A stretch of DNA of 64,000 bases from Aradus depressus (Eukaryota > Arthropoda > Insecta > Hemiptera > Aradidae). Shown one piece after another: positions 9,600 through 21,698 of the stretch. The notes beneath the pieces were generated by a model. The model did no database searches. It saw only the letters and a list, made by a program, of their open reading frames with translations, and was not told where the DNA came from. Where the stretch lies: contig OY759217.1 in the NCBI GenBank assembly GCA_963662175.1, positions 48,894,108 to 48,958,107 on the forward strand. The letters run 5' to 3'. A program made the position numbers and the translations under genes. Each line of letters starts with the position of its first letter. Position 1 is the first letter of the stretch.

Positions 9600-11095
9600 A
9601 CAACATACATTTGAACATCACAAAAACTGTTTTTAGAAAGGAGAAAACGTAAAAAAATAACAAACGTAGTATTAATTAGTATACATAATATATATATATA
9701 TATACTTTCGTCATGATATCCTTTATTGTTAAGAGACCCAGGAAAACATGTCAGTTTTCTTTAACAACAGTTTAATTCACAACTTTTGCGACACATTTAT
9801 CTCTAGATACACATGGCATGTTACTTACAGACTGCGCAGGATAAAACTTAGAAATTCACAAAGACTCTTCCAGTAGGAAATTCAATACTTTACAAATAAT
9901 GAAGTATCCAAGGAGTAATAGCAAGGAAACACAAGAACGCCGGTTCAACGTCAGACAATGGCTACCTCTAGAGTTCCCAAAGTTGTCACAAAGAGCATCT
10001 CCCTAATCGTGTATTGTATGAACAGTATGAAAAGAACCAAATTGCTCGTCTTTATTTTAGCTAGAGTCGGGGTGAATATAAGACAAAAAATGTGTGATGA
10101 GTGATGCGGTACTCACGAGAACTGATGTGTAAACATCTGCTTTAGTCTCAAAAACTTGCTGTCGTGCATTGATTTTTATTAAATTTTGTTTTATAATGAT
10201 ACAATAAGAAAAATAGTTTGAGGAATAAAACTTTTAAATTTATTGTTCTTCAATTCATTTTTTACATGAAATTATAGGTTTGTGATAGCTAAAATAAGAT
10301 ATATACAATTTGATTGTAGTGTCTCTAAATGCCGCGAGAATACAACGTCAATGGTAATTTTCGAATTTGTTGTTGAAATGTTTCGATTCGTATTCATTTG
10401 TAGATTGAATTTGACATATAAAAATGAAATAAGCTGTTCGGTATCTCCTGAAATGGGTAAACACATTATATTATTTGTTGTGACAATATGACAACAAACA
10501 TATTATTTATCGATCGATATTTTCAGCAGTTATTATTATTATATATTAATAACAATATTATATAATAATTTATTGAAATATTATATATTATATTCTTTTA
10601 GATTTAGACTGCTATATTATTTTCTTTTACCACAAATTTATTGTGACAACTTTAAGCTTTCAAAGCATCTTAACCTAAAAGTTTCTTGAAGAAAGATCAT
10701 TTTATCGTTCATAATATTGATATTTTAGTTAAATTCACTACATGTTTGTAAAAATACAATAGAAATGCTCAAAAACAGCTGATATCACAGATAAAGAAAC
10801 ATGCACGCAACCGTCCGACACACACAGATTTACGCAGCATGCACATCAACGAGACTTACGCTCTGACATAGCTCCTCCCGAGAGTTAAGATGTTTACACA
10901 TCAAAAAACAAATGCATATTACATAAAAAATGATAACTTCCACCATACTTCACACAGCTGGGGAAATAACAATGAAGTAAAATTATCCAGAGGTCAGTGT
11001 TTACAAGAAGAGGCAATAAGCTCAACTCCGTCTTGGATGTCCTAACTTCCATATTGACGATGGGCACAATGAAATGTGTAGGAAAAATGAGGTTA
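9600..11095. other. AT-rich introns with a possible TIR element
   Basis: Mostly AT-rich. GATGTGTAAACATCT occurs at about 10124-10138 and its complement at about 10887-10901, which could be the ends of an element of about 780 bp. No target duplication was seen. Confidence 0.25.
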
Positions 11096-11096
11096 C

Positions 11097-11219
11097 CTTG
11101 GTAGAAAGTAAGAGGGAGCATAGTGGCCTTAGGGTCGGGGAGGGACTTCTTGATCATCCTCGCCTGGTCCGGGTGGTTGAACCTCAAGTAGCTGGAGTGG
11201 CCAAGACCGATTATACAGC
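11097..11219 (-). CDS. PHLDB: PHLDB-like exon 3: end of FHA domain
   Basis: 123 bp with acceptor TTTTAG and donor GTAACC, phase 1 at both ends. It encodes residues 100-140, including GCIIGLGHSSYLRFNHPDQA, the last FHA strands in this family (a surface-exposed LRFNHP turn), then a basic linker (MIKKSLPDPK). Confidence 0.92.
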
Positions 11220-11296
11220 CTAAAATATATTGAATTAAATTAATTTCAGTGTTCAATGTACTGACACAACTCAATGTACATAACAAAAACATTGTT

Positions 11297-11640
11297 AAAG
11301 AAGTCGCCGGTGGATCAACAACTAAGTACTTCCCCAGGACGAATTAATCAATTAACTATTCTTTAAATCAATAAATTCATTACGTCTACACTTATCGGGG
11401 TTTTAGAGTTAAGCCCCCCTCTGATACCCCCCCCCCCCCCTTCTGCCGATTCAGCTGAAAATTAAGTGTGGCCCTTATGAGGTTTTGAAATCACATATTA
11501 AATTTTTTGTCGATACATTCACTACAACGGCAGTTATTATAGTTTTCGAGTTAAGCCCTCCCCTAATATCCCCTATTCATTTGGCTGAAAATCAACAGGA
11601 GTTGTCCTTATGGGGTTCTGGTCCCACATACAAAATAATA
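11297..11640 (+). repeat. Family D repeat, partial
   Basis: Left end AGTCGCCGGTGGATC, then GTACTTCCCCAGGACGAATT and two module cores. The right end is missing. Confidence 0.6.
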
Positions 11641-12960
11641 CCTCTACTTGAAATATAGTGTATTCTCTGAAGCAAACTTGATTATGTATATAATGTAACC
11701 AAAGATCTTTATAATTTATTAGCTATTTTCGTGTACAAAATTGTATATGGATTCAGAAGACCTTGAATAGGGTAGATCAACATATCTATGGTCACAGGGA
11801 ATAAGTTGTTAAGTCGTAAAATGGTCAAAATGAGTTAAGTGTACTGTGATGATCTCCCAAGCCATCTGCGCACTGTGACGAAGTTGGGAGCTCAGGACTC
11901 TAATACTTTCGGAATTATAAAGATGTGGGTTTCTTGGTATCTCGTAAAATTGTGTATGTTCTCGGTTAAATCAACTTAATCTACTTCTTTGAGGAATCAT
12001 TCACGAGATAACTGCATTTAACCATTTATTCAACTATTCCAAGTGAAGAGGGTGTTTTCGGTTAAATCAACTTGCTCAACTTTAGAGAGGCATCATTCAC
12101 GAGTATTTCAAAAAGTATGGTTAATAAGTGTGTATAAAAATTAGGTGAGTGTAGTCAATAATTAGGTAAGTGATGGGGAATGATTGGGTAACTAAGGGAA
12201 AATCCAAGAAAGTATTAACAATATTCATTTTCAATCACTCCTATAGATTTAGAAGGTATATGATTAATAATGATGCAAACATAACTTATTTATTTCAAAA
12301 ACTGGATTTAATGATTAATGCAAAAGTAAAAAAGTGCTACCCTAATAAGTTACGAACTTAGATTTACCAATTTATTCCCTGTGACCACAGATATTTTCAA
12401 CCAAATCGATATATACGTTTCAGAAGGAAACCAAAAATGTAGTTTATTAGTTCGCCATGTTTTTTTAAAATGTATTCCATTATCATGGTATGGTTTAGGG
12501 GAAATAAATATTATTATAAAACTGTTACAGTTTCTTGGATGATCAGGTGTGACTGCCTTTGAAATCCCCCCTCCCCCCTTCATCCACTACATCCAAAATA
12601 AATAGAACTAAAAATATATATCTTATATCTATATATACGCAGTAAACTTCCTATTAGATTATTTCACCCCCCCCCCCCCCCCCATCCCATCTTCTTCTAC
12701 AAGGAAGAAAATAAATAAATAAATTATTCTTTGAAATAATCCAAAAAATTACAGCAATTTTTCGATAAAAAAAAAAAATTGTTTCTCCAATTTAGAGATA
12801 TGATTGAGTTAATCTTAAGTTATTCGAGGCGACATATTTGGTAAACAATTCTGTCTAGACTATAAGTCGACTCGAATAACTCTGCAAGTAATAAAAGTGG
12901 ATAAACATCATAAATATCAAAAATAAAATACACATAAAAATATAAAAACAATAAATTTAT
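11641..12960. other. AT-rich intron with a short direct duplication
   Basis: Two related 50-bp stretches, 11958-12008 and 12055-12105, share CGGTTAAATCAACTT and ATCATTCACGAG. A poly(C) run lies near 12667-12683. No exon seen. Confidence 0.35.
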
Positions 12961-12966
12961 GAGATA

Positions 12967-12996
12967 CTGATGATGAGAGTATACGGCCGAAACGTC
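12967..12996 (+). ncRNA. Hammerhead-like motif, weak copy
   Basis: CTGATGA-T then a 14-nt spacer and GAAACGTC. The spacer does not form a clear stem, so this is probably decayed. Confidence 0.2.
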
Positions 12997-13060
12997 TTTA
13001 TTTTAAATATGATTTGAACTCAGGTAATAAAAGGAAGAATAATATATTTGGCAAAAACGT

Positions 13061-13275
13061 TGAGCACGCCGTCCTTCGGATGGGACGTAAAACCTATGCG
13101 ATGTCAGGTACTCAGGTTAAAGACCTCTATCCTAGGTGAATAAACCTAGAAAGGCAAAATTTAGGACTCCCACAGTAGAGTCAGACTCATGTCCACCAGA
13201 GAAACGAAAAAGCGATCTACTAGTAGGCGTATGACCTTGTAGTTAAAGCCCGGGCATGAGTCACAATAATTAACT
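13061..13275 (+). mobile_element. SINE A copy, 5' truncated
   Basis: Starts in the body (GAGCACGCCGTCCTTCGGAT) and runs to GTTAAAGCCCGGGCATGAGT and an ATTAACTAA tail. The tRNA head is absent. Confidence 0.75.
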
Positions 13276-13410
13276 AAGACTACTAACTTTCAGTTTAATC
13301 AGACAAAGGGGAAGAAAGGTTTAGGGGGAGATTGGAAACTTAGATGATTACGAATAATTCGCGCTGGAGTCATCGCAGGTGATTCACGAACCTAATGGTT
13401 TTCCAGGTAT

Positions 13411-13632
13411 GTTAGTTATTATGACTCATGCCCGGGCTTCAACTAAGCGGTGAACATGAGTCCGACTCTACTGTGGAGTACTTAATTTTACCTACCCTAG
13501 TTTAGATACATATAGGTTTAGCGTTCCATCCGAAGGAAGGCGTTCTCAAGGTTTTTCTTTAACTCCCAGATAAAAAAAAACTTAAGGGTCTCAACTGGGT
13601 TTCAATCCCGCGATCTTGAGTTGAGTAGGCAT
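13411..13632 (-). mobile_element. SINE A copy with internal deletion
   Basis: Begins GTTAGTTATTATGACTCATGC on plus (the tail side) and ends at a decayed B-box region (GGGTTTCAATCCCGCG). The CTACTACCAGAGCGCTC block is deleted. It lies opposite the copy at 13061-13275, so the pair could fold back in an intron 2-exon 2 transcript. Confidence 0.65.
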
Positions 13633-13677
13633 TTCTCCAGGTGGGTATTTGAAGTGGAAATGTGTGATGTGGATTAC

Positions 13678-13851
13678 CTTGGGTTAGTCTGATGGGTTGA
13701 CCGACCGGGAGTCCATCCACGGTGGTTCTTGAAGACTTGCTGGAGAGTGTAAGCAGACCTCTGTGGTTCTCTATAGAGCAGTGTTCATCTTCCACACCAC
13801 TCCCCTTCACGCAGATGTTCACCTGTCTCCCGCTGCCCAGCACCGTCCTTC
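13678..13851 (-). CDS. PHLDB: PHLDB-like exon 2: core of FHA domain
   Basis: 174 bp with acceptor TTGCAG and donor GTAATC, phase 1 at both ends. It encodes residues 42-99: GRTVLGSGR, then EDEHCSIENHRG and TTVDGLPVGQPIRLTQ. The Gly-Arg turn and the EHCxIEN box are the FHA phosphopeptide-binding loops, and the DGLPVxQPxRLTQ block is characteristic of PHLDB proteins. Family knowledge, not a search, supports the name. Confidence 0.92.
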
Positions 13852-13859
13852 CTGCAACA

Positions 13860-14900
13860 GAAACACAGAAAAGTTACATAAATAATGCACCCTACTAGAC
13901 AAGCGACTGACGCACAGTCCTCAAGCTAGACAAGAAATAAACAGACATCTCAAACACTACTAGACAAACAGACTAAATTGGCTCATACGGTCAACATACA
14001 ATCCAATACTCAAAACTATGAGGTCCTCCAGACGTAAACTATGGTTGGTGGTTCTATCCATTCTCCCATCTAGCACATGCAATCCCTTCAATCTAAAATC
14101 CTTCTTCTAATAGCTAAAGCTCCTTATTATGTCTCCAAAATTACATCAGCCAAGTGCACGTACAAAACAACTTTCCTCCCTTCCTATAGTAATCCTCAAA
14201 TCTCTAGTCCATATTGACATACTTCCTTCCCAGATTTTTTTTTTTCTCCAAAAAAATTGATTTAATCTGCGAAAAATGTTAGGAATACAGAGAGTTCAGT
14301 TGGAGCAGACACAGTAATAAGTTAGAAGTGCAACTTGATGCATAGGGAGTGTCTCACCAGTCCTCTTGACATTTCGACAACACCATTTTTGCTTATCGTA
14401 TGATCACAAACGGAGACGAAAAACAAATCTTCCAAATTTACAATAAAGAATAATACAAGAACATAAACAAATTACGTATGCATTATTGCGTTCAGGTATG
14501 GCACAACTCGTTGTCAGTTGCTCACGGAAGGGTAGGGATATTTTACAAGATGTTTGACAGTGTGGGCAGACTGCCAATATGTTAGAACATTTATTTTAAA
14601 CTTAAATAATTCTATTAAATAAATTTTTGATAATAATAAAATTCATTGATATTTTTTACATGCCAATTCGCCTATAAGCCTTTACACAGGCTTGACTGCG
14701 GCTAAATAAATGCATACACCTCCTTACATCCGAGACTACTTATGACTTGAATAATCCTCTATGATAATTTTAAAAAATAATGTTTTAAATTATAAATAAA
14801 TAATAACTTACGATTATAAATAAATAATCAATCGACTAACGATTATAAATAAATAATCAATAATTGAATTAATAATAAATAAACAAATAATAAAATTAAA
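13860..14900. other. Intron 1 sequence, unassigned
   Basis: AT-rich, with short tandem ATAAATAAT arrays at 14790-14890. No exon seen. Confidence 0.3.
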
Positions 14901-15687
14901 TAAATTTACCACATTTCCTGTAGAAATTGTAGCTGTTCTACTAAATTTTGATTTTTACAATAGTTTCCAAAAAGGACCCTAAAGGAAGATAAAGTCAAAA
15001 AAATGCACATATTTAAAAAAATTTCAATTAACAATTTTTTCATTTGGATTTCTTCTAAATTAACTAAAGAGATGCCTTTTTGTTTTCCTAAATTTGCAAA
15101 AAAAAAAATGTTCAATTTGATCCAAAGGTGTAAATTATCTTACTGGGTTCATAGGGAAATGAATAGCATAGAATAAGTGAACAAATATTTGGTTTATTTA
15201 CCTAAACCTACATTACAAATAAAATCAAAATGAAATAAAAATCTTACAAACTAATTTCTACATCTACTTTAGTCTCTTTTCTTTTTAAATATTGTAGGCA
15301 TTCTTTAATGTTATTTTGAACATATAAATAAATAAAAGTACCTTTGCGCATCTGCTTCACTGTTATTTTCACTGCTACATCTCCTCCACATCTTCTCTCA
15401 CTCAAGACTGCTTCACTATACCTTAACCCTAAAAACAACTCTCTCTAGACTGCCCTTCCACAACACAACTTAGACTGTTTCACACTATTTAAAAGAGCTG
15501 ATCGTCGTCTTTTGTTCTTCATTCATTGGTTGTTCGTTCACATTCCGTTTTAAAACAAAGTGCGACCAGTCCATCTTTGTATATTTATTCACTATTTAAG
15601 TTACTTCACTCCTAACAGCTGTTTTTTATACAAATAATAATAATTGATTTTATATTTTAATGTGTGTAAAATTTTTTTTACATCACA
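14901..15687 (+). mobile_element. Family G TIR element, copy 1
   Basis: About 790 bp. Left end TTTACCACATTTCCTGTAG, right end AATGTGTGTAAAATTTT then ACATCACA. In the best copies the ends are inverted repeats, TAAAATTAC(A)CACATTT. There is no coding capacity; it resembles a non-autonomous DNA transposon. Interior landmarks: ATTATCTTACTGGGTT, TAAATAAATAAAAGTACCTTTG and AACAGCTGTTTTTTATACAAA. Confidence 0.6.
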
Positions 15688-15689
15688 TC

Positions 15690-16454
15690 TCACTAAAGTG
15701 AGTAATTCTCTATTCACTATTTTCCATTAATTAATTATTAATTAATGGCTCAACAGGTCCAAGAGATGTCAAACTATGAGGAGAAAACACATAACTGTCT
15801 TTTTTATGCAACTAAAAAAAGTCACTCGGGTCCAAAAGAATTTACGTTAGTTACTTTTTAAAAAGTCAATTCACAATCAAAAACTTAGGCTAGTTCTTAA
15901 TAAACAATATAGGAACATATTTCGTTCTAATCATCAAAATATGATATGAACTTACAAATTTATCAATGTACACTAATACAATTCATAACATCTGACTATC
16001 TCACTCCAATCTCCTGTTTATATTTAGTTCTAAAAAAATCTAAAAGCTTAGAACATTCCATTGAACAGAATCCAACAATTTAATGTCTAAAACAAGGAAA
16101 GTCTACAAGAGATTACTTGATCTAAAACAATCTTTTAGATGCAGAACAACATTAAAATAACTTAACAACAACAAGAAAACTACTATGAGAAAATGGATAG
16201 AAAATGATACAATACATGGTGATCCCTATAGAAAAAAAGGAGAAAAAAATATACAAATAATTTAACAAATAACAATAAAATAAATAGTAAATAACTAAAA
16301 AAAATTAATGATCATAAAAATATTTTAGATAAAATAATTATGATAGAATTTATAGGTTATTGGTGGAGGAGCTCTGTCAAGAAAGTAAAAAAGAAAGCTA
16401 AGTATGAATTCAAGCTTTTATATACGAAACAAGACTTTTATGTGATGATTTCTT
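15690..16454. other. AT-rich intron with family C fragment
   Basis: 15990-16200 resembles parts of family C (TTGATCTAAAA.ATCTTTTAGAT). Otherwise nothing. Confidence 0.3.
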
Positions 16455-16525
16455 ACAAAGTATAGGGGAAGTTATGTAATCGGTCAAAAATTCTATTGGA
16501 ATTTCATGTTCTCCATGCCATATTA
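16455..16525 (-). repeat. Family D right-end fragment
   Basis: TATAGGGGAAGTTATGTAATCGG on plus is the complement of the D right end. Confidence 0.5.
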
Positions 16526-16550
16526 AATTATAATTAAATCATAATAAGTT

Positions 16551-17169
16551 AATCCAAAGGTTTAAATTATCTTACTGGGTTAACAGGGAAAATGAATAGC
16601 ATAGAATAAGAGCACAAATATTTGAGTTTATTTTTCTTAACCACCATTTTCAATATAATCAAATTATCAATATTAAATAAAAGAATCAAATTATTTACAA
16701 TAAAAATCTTATAAACTAATTACTTATATATATATTTAGTCTCTTTTCTTTTTAAATATTATGGTCATTATTTATATCAATGTTTTATATTTTTGGGCAT
16801 ATATATTACATACATATAAATAAGTAAAAGTATCTCCTTTGCGAATCTATTACACTGTTATTTTACACTCCAACATGGTTCACAACCTTAAGCCTAAAAA
16901 CATTTCTCTCATTAATAGACTGTCCACCTTCACATCTCATCTCACCTCCACAACCCAACGTAGACTGGTCCACTCTACATATATTTGAAACAGCTGATGG
17001 TCGTCTTTTGTACTCCACACATTGGTTCGTTTTAAAACAAAACGCGACTTCATATATTTATTTACTAATTAAGCCACTTCACTCTTAACTGCTAATTTTA
17101 TACAAATAAATATAATTAATTTTATAATATATTATTAATAATTACAATGTGTGTAATTTTATACATCAC
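16551..17169 (+). mobile_element. Family G TIR element, copy 2, left end missing
   Basis: Starts within the interior (ATTATCTTACTGGGTTAACA) and ends TGTGTGTAATTTTATACATCA. Confidence 0.6.
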
Positions 17170-17592
17170 AATTAACAATTTAAAAAAATAATTAAAATGA
17201 TATTACTAATAAATAAAATGATAAGAAACCAGTTGCAAATAAAAAACTAAAATCAACATTCTTGAAACATAGAAATGAGAAGTAAACATTCTTTTGAAAA
17301 CATGGAAATATTCACTTAATCAAGTTCTTTGTATAAATTTTCCTTTGGAAATATTCTGCACAAGGTCAGGTTGTCCTGTATATTTGTATACATTGTTGTA
17401 ACTATAACTTATTAGGTTCTACATGCGATACTTTATACATTATATATGAAACAAACTGAGTTTTGTGAAATAATTTTCTGGAGTCGGGTTTATGAACTCC
17501 CTAAATTTTACAGTAAAATAATAATGTAATAAATAAGGATACAACCAGTAATGCAGAAGACATTATCTTCAATGTTAGATGTTCTAAAACTT
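17170..17592. other. AT-rich spacer
   Basis: Nothing recognised. Confidence 0.3.
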
Positions 17593-18186
17593 CTTAATGA
17601 GTACCTGACATCGTGCAGGCACGGAACCATCGCTTTACGTCATATCCGAAGGAAGGAGTGCTCGTGATTTTTTTCACCTCCCAGATAAAAAAAAAAAAAA
17701 AAATTATCGGTGAATCACCGGCTTCAGAAAATTAATATATTTTTGTGTTGATACATTCATTATATCGTTAGTTATTAGTGTTTTTGAGTCGAGCCCTCAC
17801 CTTCCACCCCCCTTCCCTTCGGCCAAAAATGCTACGTTATGTCCTCATTGGGTTTTGACTTCAAATATGAAATTTCACGTCGATACATTCATTACAACGG
17901 CAGTTATTATGGTTTTTGAGTTGAGCCCCCTCCCCGTCTGCCGATTCCGCTAAAAATTGATGTGTCATCGTTAAAGTTCTGGATTCGCATATAAAATTCC
18001 GTGATCACACACAATCTGGAAAACACGAAACTCTGTTGAAAACTCCGTATCGAATTGTTGACCGATTACATAACTTCCCCTATAATTCGTACAGATGGGA
18101 AAGTAAAACCTAAGGGCTTCGGTAGAATTCCGAACCTGCGATTTTGAGCTCAGCAGATAAGCACGCTACTTCACGAGCTACCGGCG
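17593..18186 (-). mobile_element. SINE A copy split by a family D insertion
   Basis: Body at 17593-17700 (GAGTACCTGACATCGTGCAG to CTCCCAGATAAAA) resumes at 18109-18186 (CCTAAGGGCTTCGG to GAGCTACCGGCG) after a D repeat. In intact copies these parts are adjacent. This nested insertion shows that D is mobile and gives its ends. Confidence 0.75.
17701..18108 (+). mobile_element. Family D repeat nested in SINE A
   Basis: Left end TTATCGGTGAATCACCGGC, right end TTACATAACTTCCCCTATAA through GGGAAAGTAAAA. About 405 bp with two to three modules. The host site is the A-rich CAGATAAAATAAA stretch of SINE A. Confidence 0.7.
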
Positions 18187-18189
18187 TCC

Positions 18190-19615
18190 TCGCTTTTGTC
18201 GATCATACCGGGAACCTGTGACATTTAAGGCAACAAAGACTTTTCCATTCTTTAATAATACACTCTGCGACTATTTTGATGAGGTTAGTTTTTCATTCGT
18301 TCGAATATAGCAACAAATGTTGACACACCTCTAAGTACCGTTGAGTCCTTGTTATTTCTATTTTCCCTTGTGGTTGAGAGACATATTAATTTTATGTCAT
18401 TGGCAAAATTTCAAAAAACAGGTGACTCAATCCAACTACGACAAATTATCTGGTTTGTTTTTAAAACTGAAAATATAGGTAAAGATATTTCTTGCCAAGG
18501 ATATCTCAAATTTAGAATAAAAGTTATCGAAAATAGAACTGACTTAGAGCGTAATAATTACTTAATATTACAGTTTTCGTATTTGAAATCAAATTCCGCA
18601 CCAAGTTGACAACATAAAAATGAAATGAAAAGAAATTTTATTATTCTGGGACTGAGGTCTCCTATGAGTAATTACATAAAGAGTAAAGAACAGGAAACAA
18701 TGAAATATAGTATTAGTATGACGTAGAAATAAATAAATACATAGATAAATAAATTAGTGCTACATTGGAGAAAAACTAGACAATTATAAATATAGATAAA
18801 CAAAAGATTAACATGGAAAAACATAAAATTAACAGCTTAATTATGAATAAAAAAAGTATCTACACAAATAGAAGAAAATATTTAAAAAGAATCTATATAA
18901 ATGTGAATAAAATAAAATAAATTAATAAAAATCGACAGAGCATAATACAATGATGGTTAGTTATAAAAGAGAAGAAGGGATGCCCAGACGAGATTTGAAA
19001 TAAAAATAGTCATAATAAAATAAGATAAAATAAAAAATAAGTAAGTAAATGAATGATAAAAATATATAAATAACTAAAATGAACAAAAAAGGAATAATAT
19101 TTAGGAAATATGGAAGAATAAAATACATATAATAAAAAAAATGGGATAAGTAAATAACAAGATGATAGTGTAAGACAGTATATTTTAGTCATATATAGGT
19201 TTTTATAATAAAATTAATTGTTTAAATGAATATTATAAAAACATGTTCTTTTGTTAGACGATAAAGATGGCTTCGTTGTATAATGGTTTATGTAAAATAA
19301 ACAGTGTTCATTTACAAAATTATACCTTTTGTCCAACATAATATATAACAAATAGTCTTCCTAATAAAGTTCCTTAGAAATATTTAGGTCCTAAGTTGCC
19401 GTTTTCACAAGCAGGACGAGCACTTGTAGTTAGGAGCAGACAGGTTTATAGGTACACGACTCAGCACTACTCTTTAGTATTTGCACTAAAGAAGAATAAG
19501 ATGTTTGATAATAGTAATTAACAATGAATAAATAATATTTATTAAAATAATACTGTTCCAATCTATCAATTAAAATATTGTACAGGTAAAATGTGTCTAA
19601 TAAAAGTAATTAATT
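18190..19615. other. AT-rich intron
   Basis: 18600-19200 is extremely A-rich on plus. An 87-codon open frame at 18349-18609 has no family signature. Confidence 0.3.
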
Positions 19616-19990
19616 GTTCATTTCATGTATTCATTGATGATATAGAATGCTCCGAGACTAGTTCCATTTTGTAAGCATAATTTTCGAACTTACCATAATT
19701 CATGATGGATTTACAGAGTTTATTAATGTTTACTTGATAAATTTCAATGAAAATAATCTATAGTTGGCACTTCTACGTTAAAAACTCTCTTAGCTGAAAT
19801 GTATAGAATTTCCAAAGCCTAGAATATTCAAAGAATCCTCGAATCCTCATTGGTAACAATGTTCACACTGAACTGCAACTGTCTGGAAGGTGGTCTACAA
19901 GTGATAACTTGATCTAAAAGGATCTTTCAGGTGAATAGCAGAAACATTAAATAACTTAATATAAAGAAAAAGTATTTTAAACACAAAACA
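19616..19990 (+). repeat. Family C repeat
   Basis: Shares CATTTCATGTATTCA and GTTCCATTTTGTAA with 45488-45800, and its right half (CTTGATCTAAAAGGATCTTT, TTTCCAAAGCCTA) appears there in reverse complement. It is a dispersed non-coding repeat, possibly with inverted ends. Confidence 0.5.
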
Positions 19991-20124
19991 ACCCAAACTG
20001 GTTATTGGAATTTAAATTTAACAGATAAATATACAAGTAATCTCAGTAAATCTATGAACAATGGAACATTCAAATATTAAAGATACAAAATGGAATTTGT
20101 CCTGAGCAAAATATGATATTTTTA

Positions 20125-20432
20125 CAGTAGAGTCCCGCTAATCCGGACTGGATGGGACCGGACCACGTCCGGATTAAACGGAATTTGCTGTAAAATGCAC
20201 ATGATAAATACTTTAAAATATTTTTTTAATATTAGCGTAAATATTTAGCGCGCCGTCTTATTTGTCGGCAATTTTTCATCGTAGTCAACTGAGTAAGTCA
20301 AGTCAAACCCTCTCTTTGAATTATTTTCTTACTTACCGCACGCTAAATTAAATTTTTAGTTTACTAAATTTTAATTAGTTTCTTTAAAACCCGTCCGGAT
20401 TAACCGGTTAATCGGTGTCCGGATTAGCCGGA

Positions 20433-20439
<7 letters not shown>
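20125..20439. mobile_element. pogo/Tigger-type MITE
   Basis: Ends CAGTAGAGTCCCGCTAATCC and GTCCGGATTAGCCGGACTCT form an imperfect inverted repeat of about 22 bp, typical of pogo-family elements that insert at TA. About 315 bp, no ORF. The outermost bases at the right are lost into the AT microsatellite. Confidence 0.75.

Positions 20440-20494
<55 letters not shown>
20440..20494. repeat. (AT)n microsatellite, left half
   Basis: Dinucleotide run that resumes at 27738-27780. The LTR retrotransposon apparently inserted into a single longer (AT)n tract. Confidence 0.85.
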
Positions 20495-20501
<7 letters not shown>

Positions 20502-21682
20502 CCAATCTCTCCCTCTCGTGTGTGAGTGCAAATCACGTAATTAATAAAATAAATAAAATTGAGATCGAAAAATTATTAAAATTGAAAATTATTTAAATCG
20601 CGACTTTAATTAAACAATGCCTGAATAGCTGAAAGCACTCCCACGGGAAGAACGGTTACAAGATCCTAACGGTTAGTTGACATCAGTAATTAACAATAAT
20701 TAATTACTGTTGTCAACCAGAAGAAGCATGAGTGGGGGGGAATGAAATGAATCAAACCTATAACTTTAACATATTTATTTTAATGAGAACATATTTACAA
20801 AACAACAATTGAATATATATATAATTTGGCCGTGTGTCTGAAGGACTGAATTATAACTTAATTACGAGGTACCTCGATACGATATCCATGGCGAATGACG
20901 GCGTGATCACCCTTTCTGGACTTCCCGTAGAAATCGTCTATTCACATAGTCCCTGAAGATCTGCGTAGTTTCGAGGGCACACCAGAAGTTACACCCCCAC
21001 TGACTTTGCACCATCCAAAATCAAAGTGTGTCTCTACGACTAATTCACATATTCAAACTAAACTTTACAAAAGAAAGTAACGTGGTAATCCACCAAGACA
21101 TGAGCAAAGAAAGTTAATTTCACATATTCTAACTGATATTACTTATAGAAAAGATACGTGGTGATCACCCAAGACATGAACGAAGAAAACTCAATTCACA
21201 TATTTAAACTCAACTGTACAATATAAAAAGAACGTGGTGACCAGCCAAGACATGAGCGAAGAATGAGTAAAACGGGGAGTGGCTTCCGATATCCGACCGT
21301 GGTAGGGGACAGTTCTCGAGACTTGATTCGTCGTCGGACTCCGCCCATTTTATTTCCAGCCAATCGCATATTACCAATTAACATCTGCCTCTAGTTGTGT
21401 GAAAACCTGGAGTAAGAAAAAAAACCTTTACTGCTTATTCCTTATACACCGGATGTAGACAATTATCTTGGCTTCCTTTCCATTGTGTCTCTATTATTCT
21501 TTATTTTCCGCTCCCAGCGATCGCGATTCTCTCGCAGGCATCATTGGTTCCGAGCATTCTCTTCCAAATGCAATTCTCGTTTATTCAAGACCACACAACC
21601 CATACTTTGCTCCTAGCGATCGCGATCCTCTCGTAGACATCGCCAGTTCTGAGCATTATCTATAGGGTAGACATGCTACAAT
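20495..21682 (-). repeat. 3' LTR (1188 bp)
   Basis: Direct repeat of 26552-27737. On minus it starts ATTGTAGCATG and ends GGTTATAAT; boundaries are uncertain by 2-3 bp because both flanks are (AT)n. A stem-loop lies inside at about 20672-20717 (GTTGACA.CAGTAATTAA and its complement). Confidence 0.93.
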
Positions 21683-21698
21683 ATCCCCCGTTCCCGTT
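21683..21698 (-). promoter_or_regulatory. Polypurine tract of LTR element
   Basis: On minus AACGGGAACGGGGGAT directly before the 3' LTR, the usual site for plus-strand DNA priming. Confidence 0.8.

Noticed and set aside
18349..18609. 86-codon protein on plus
   Set aside because: No motif, AT-rich codons and no neighbours; consistent with chance.
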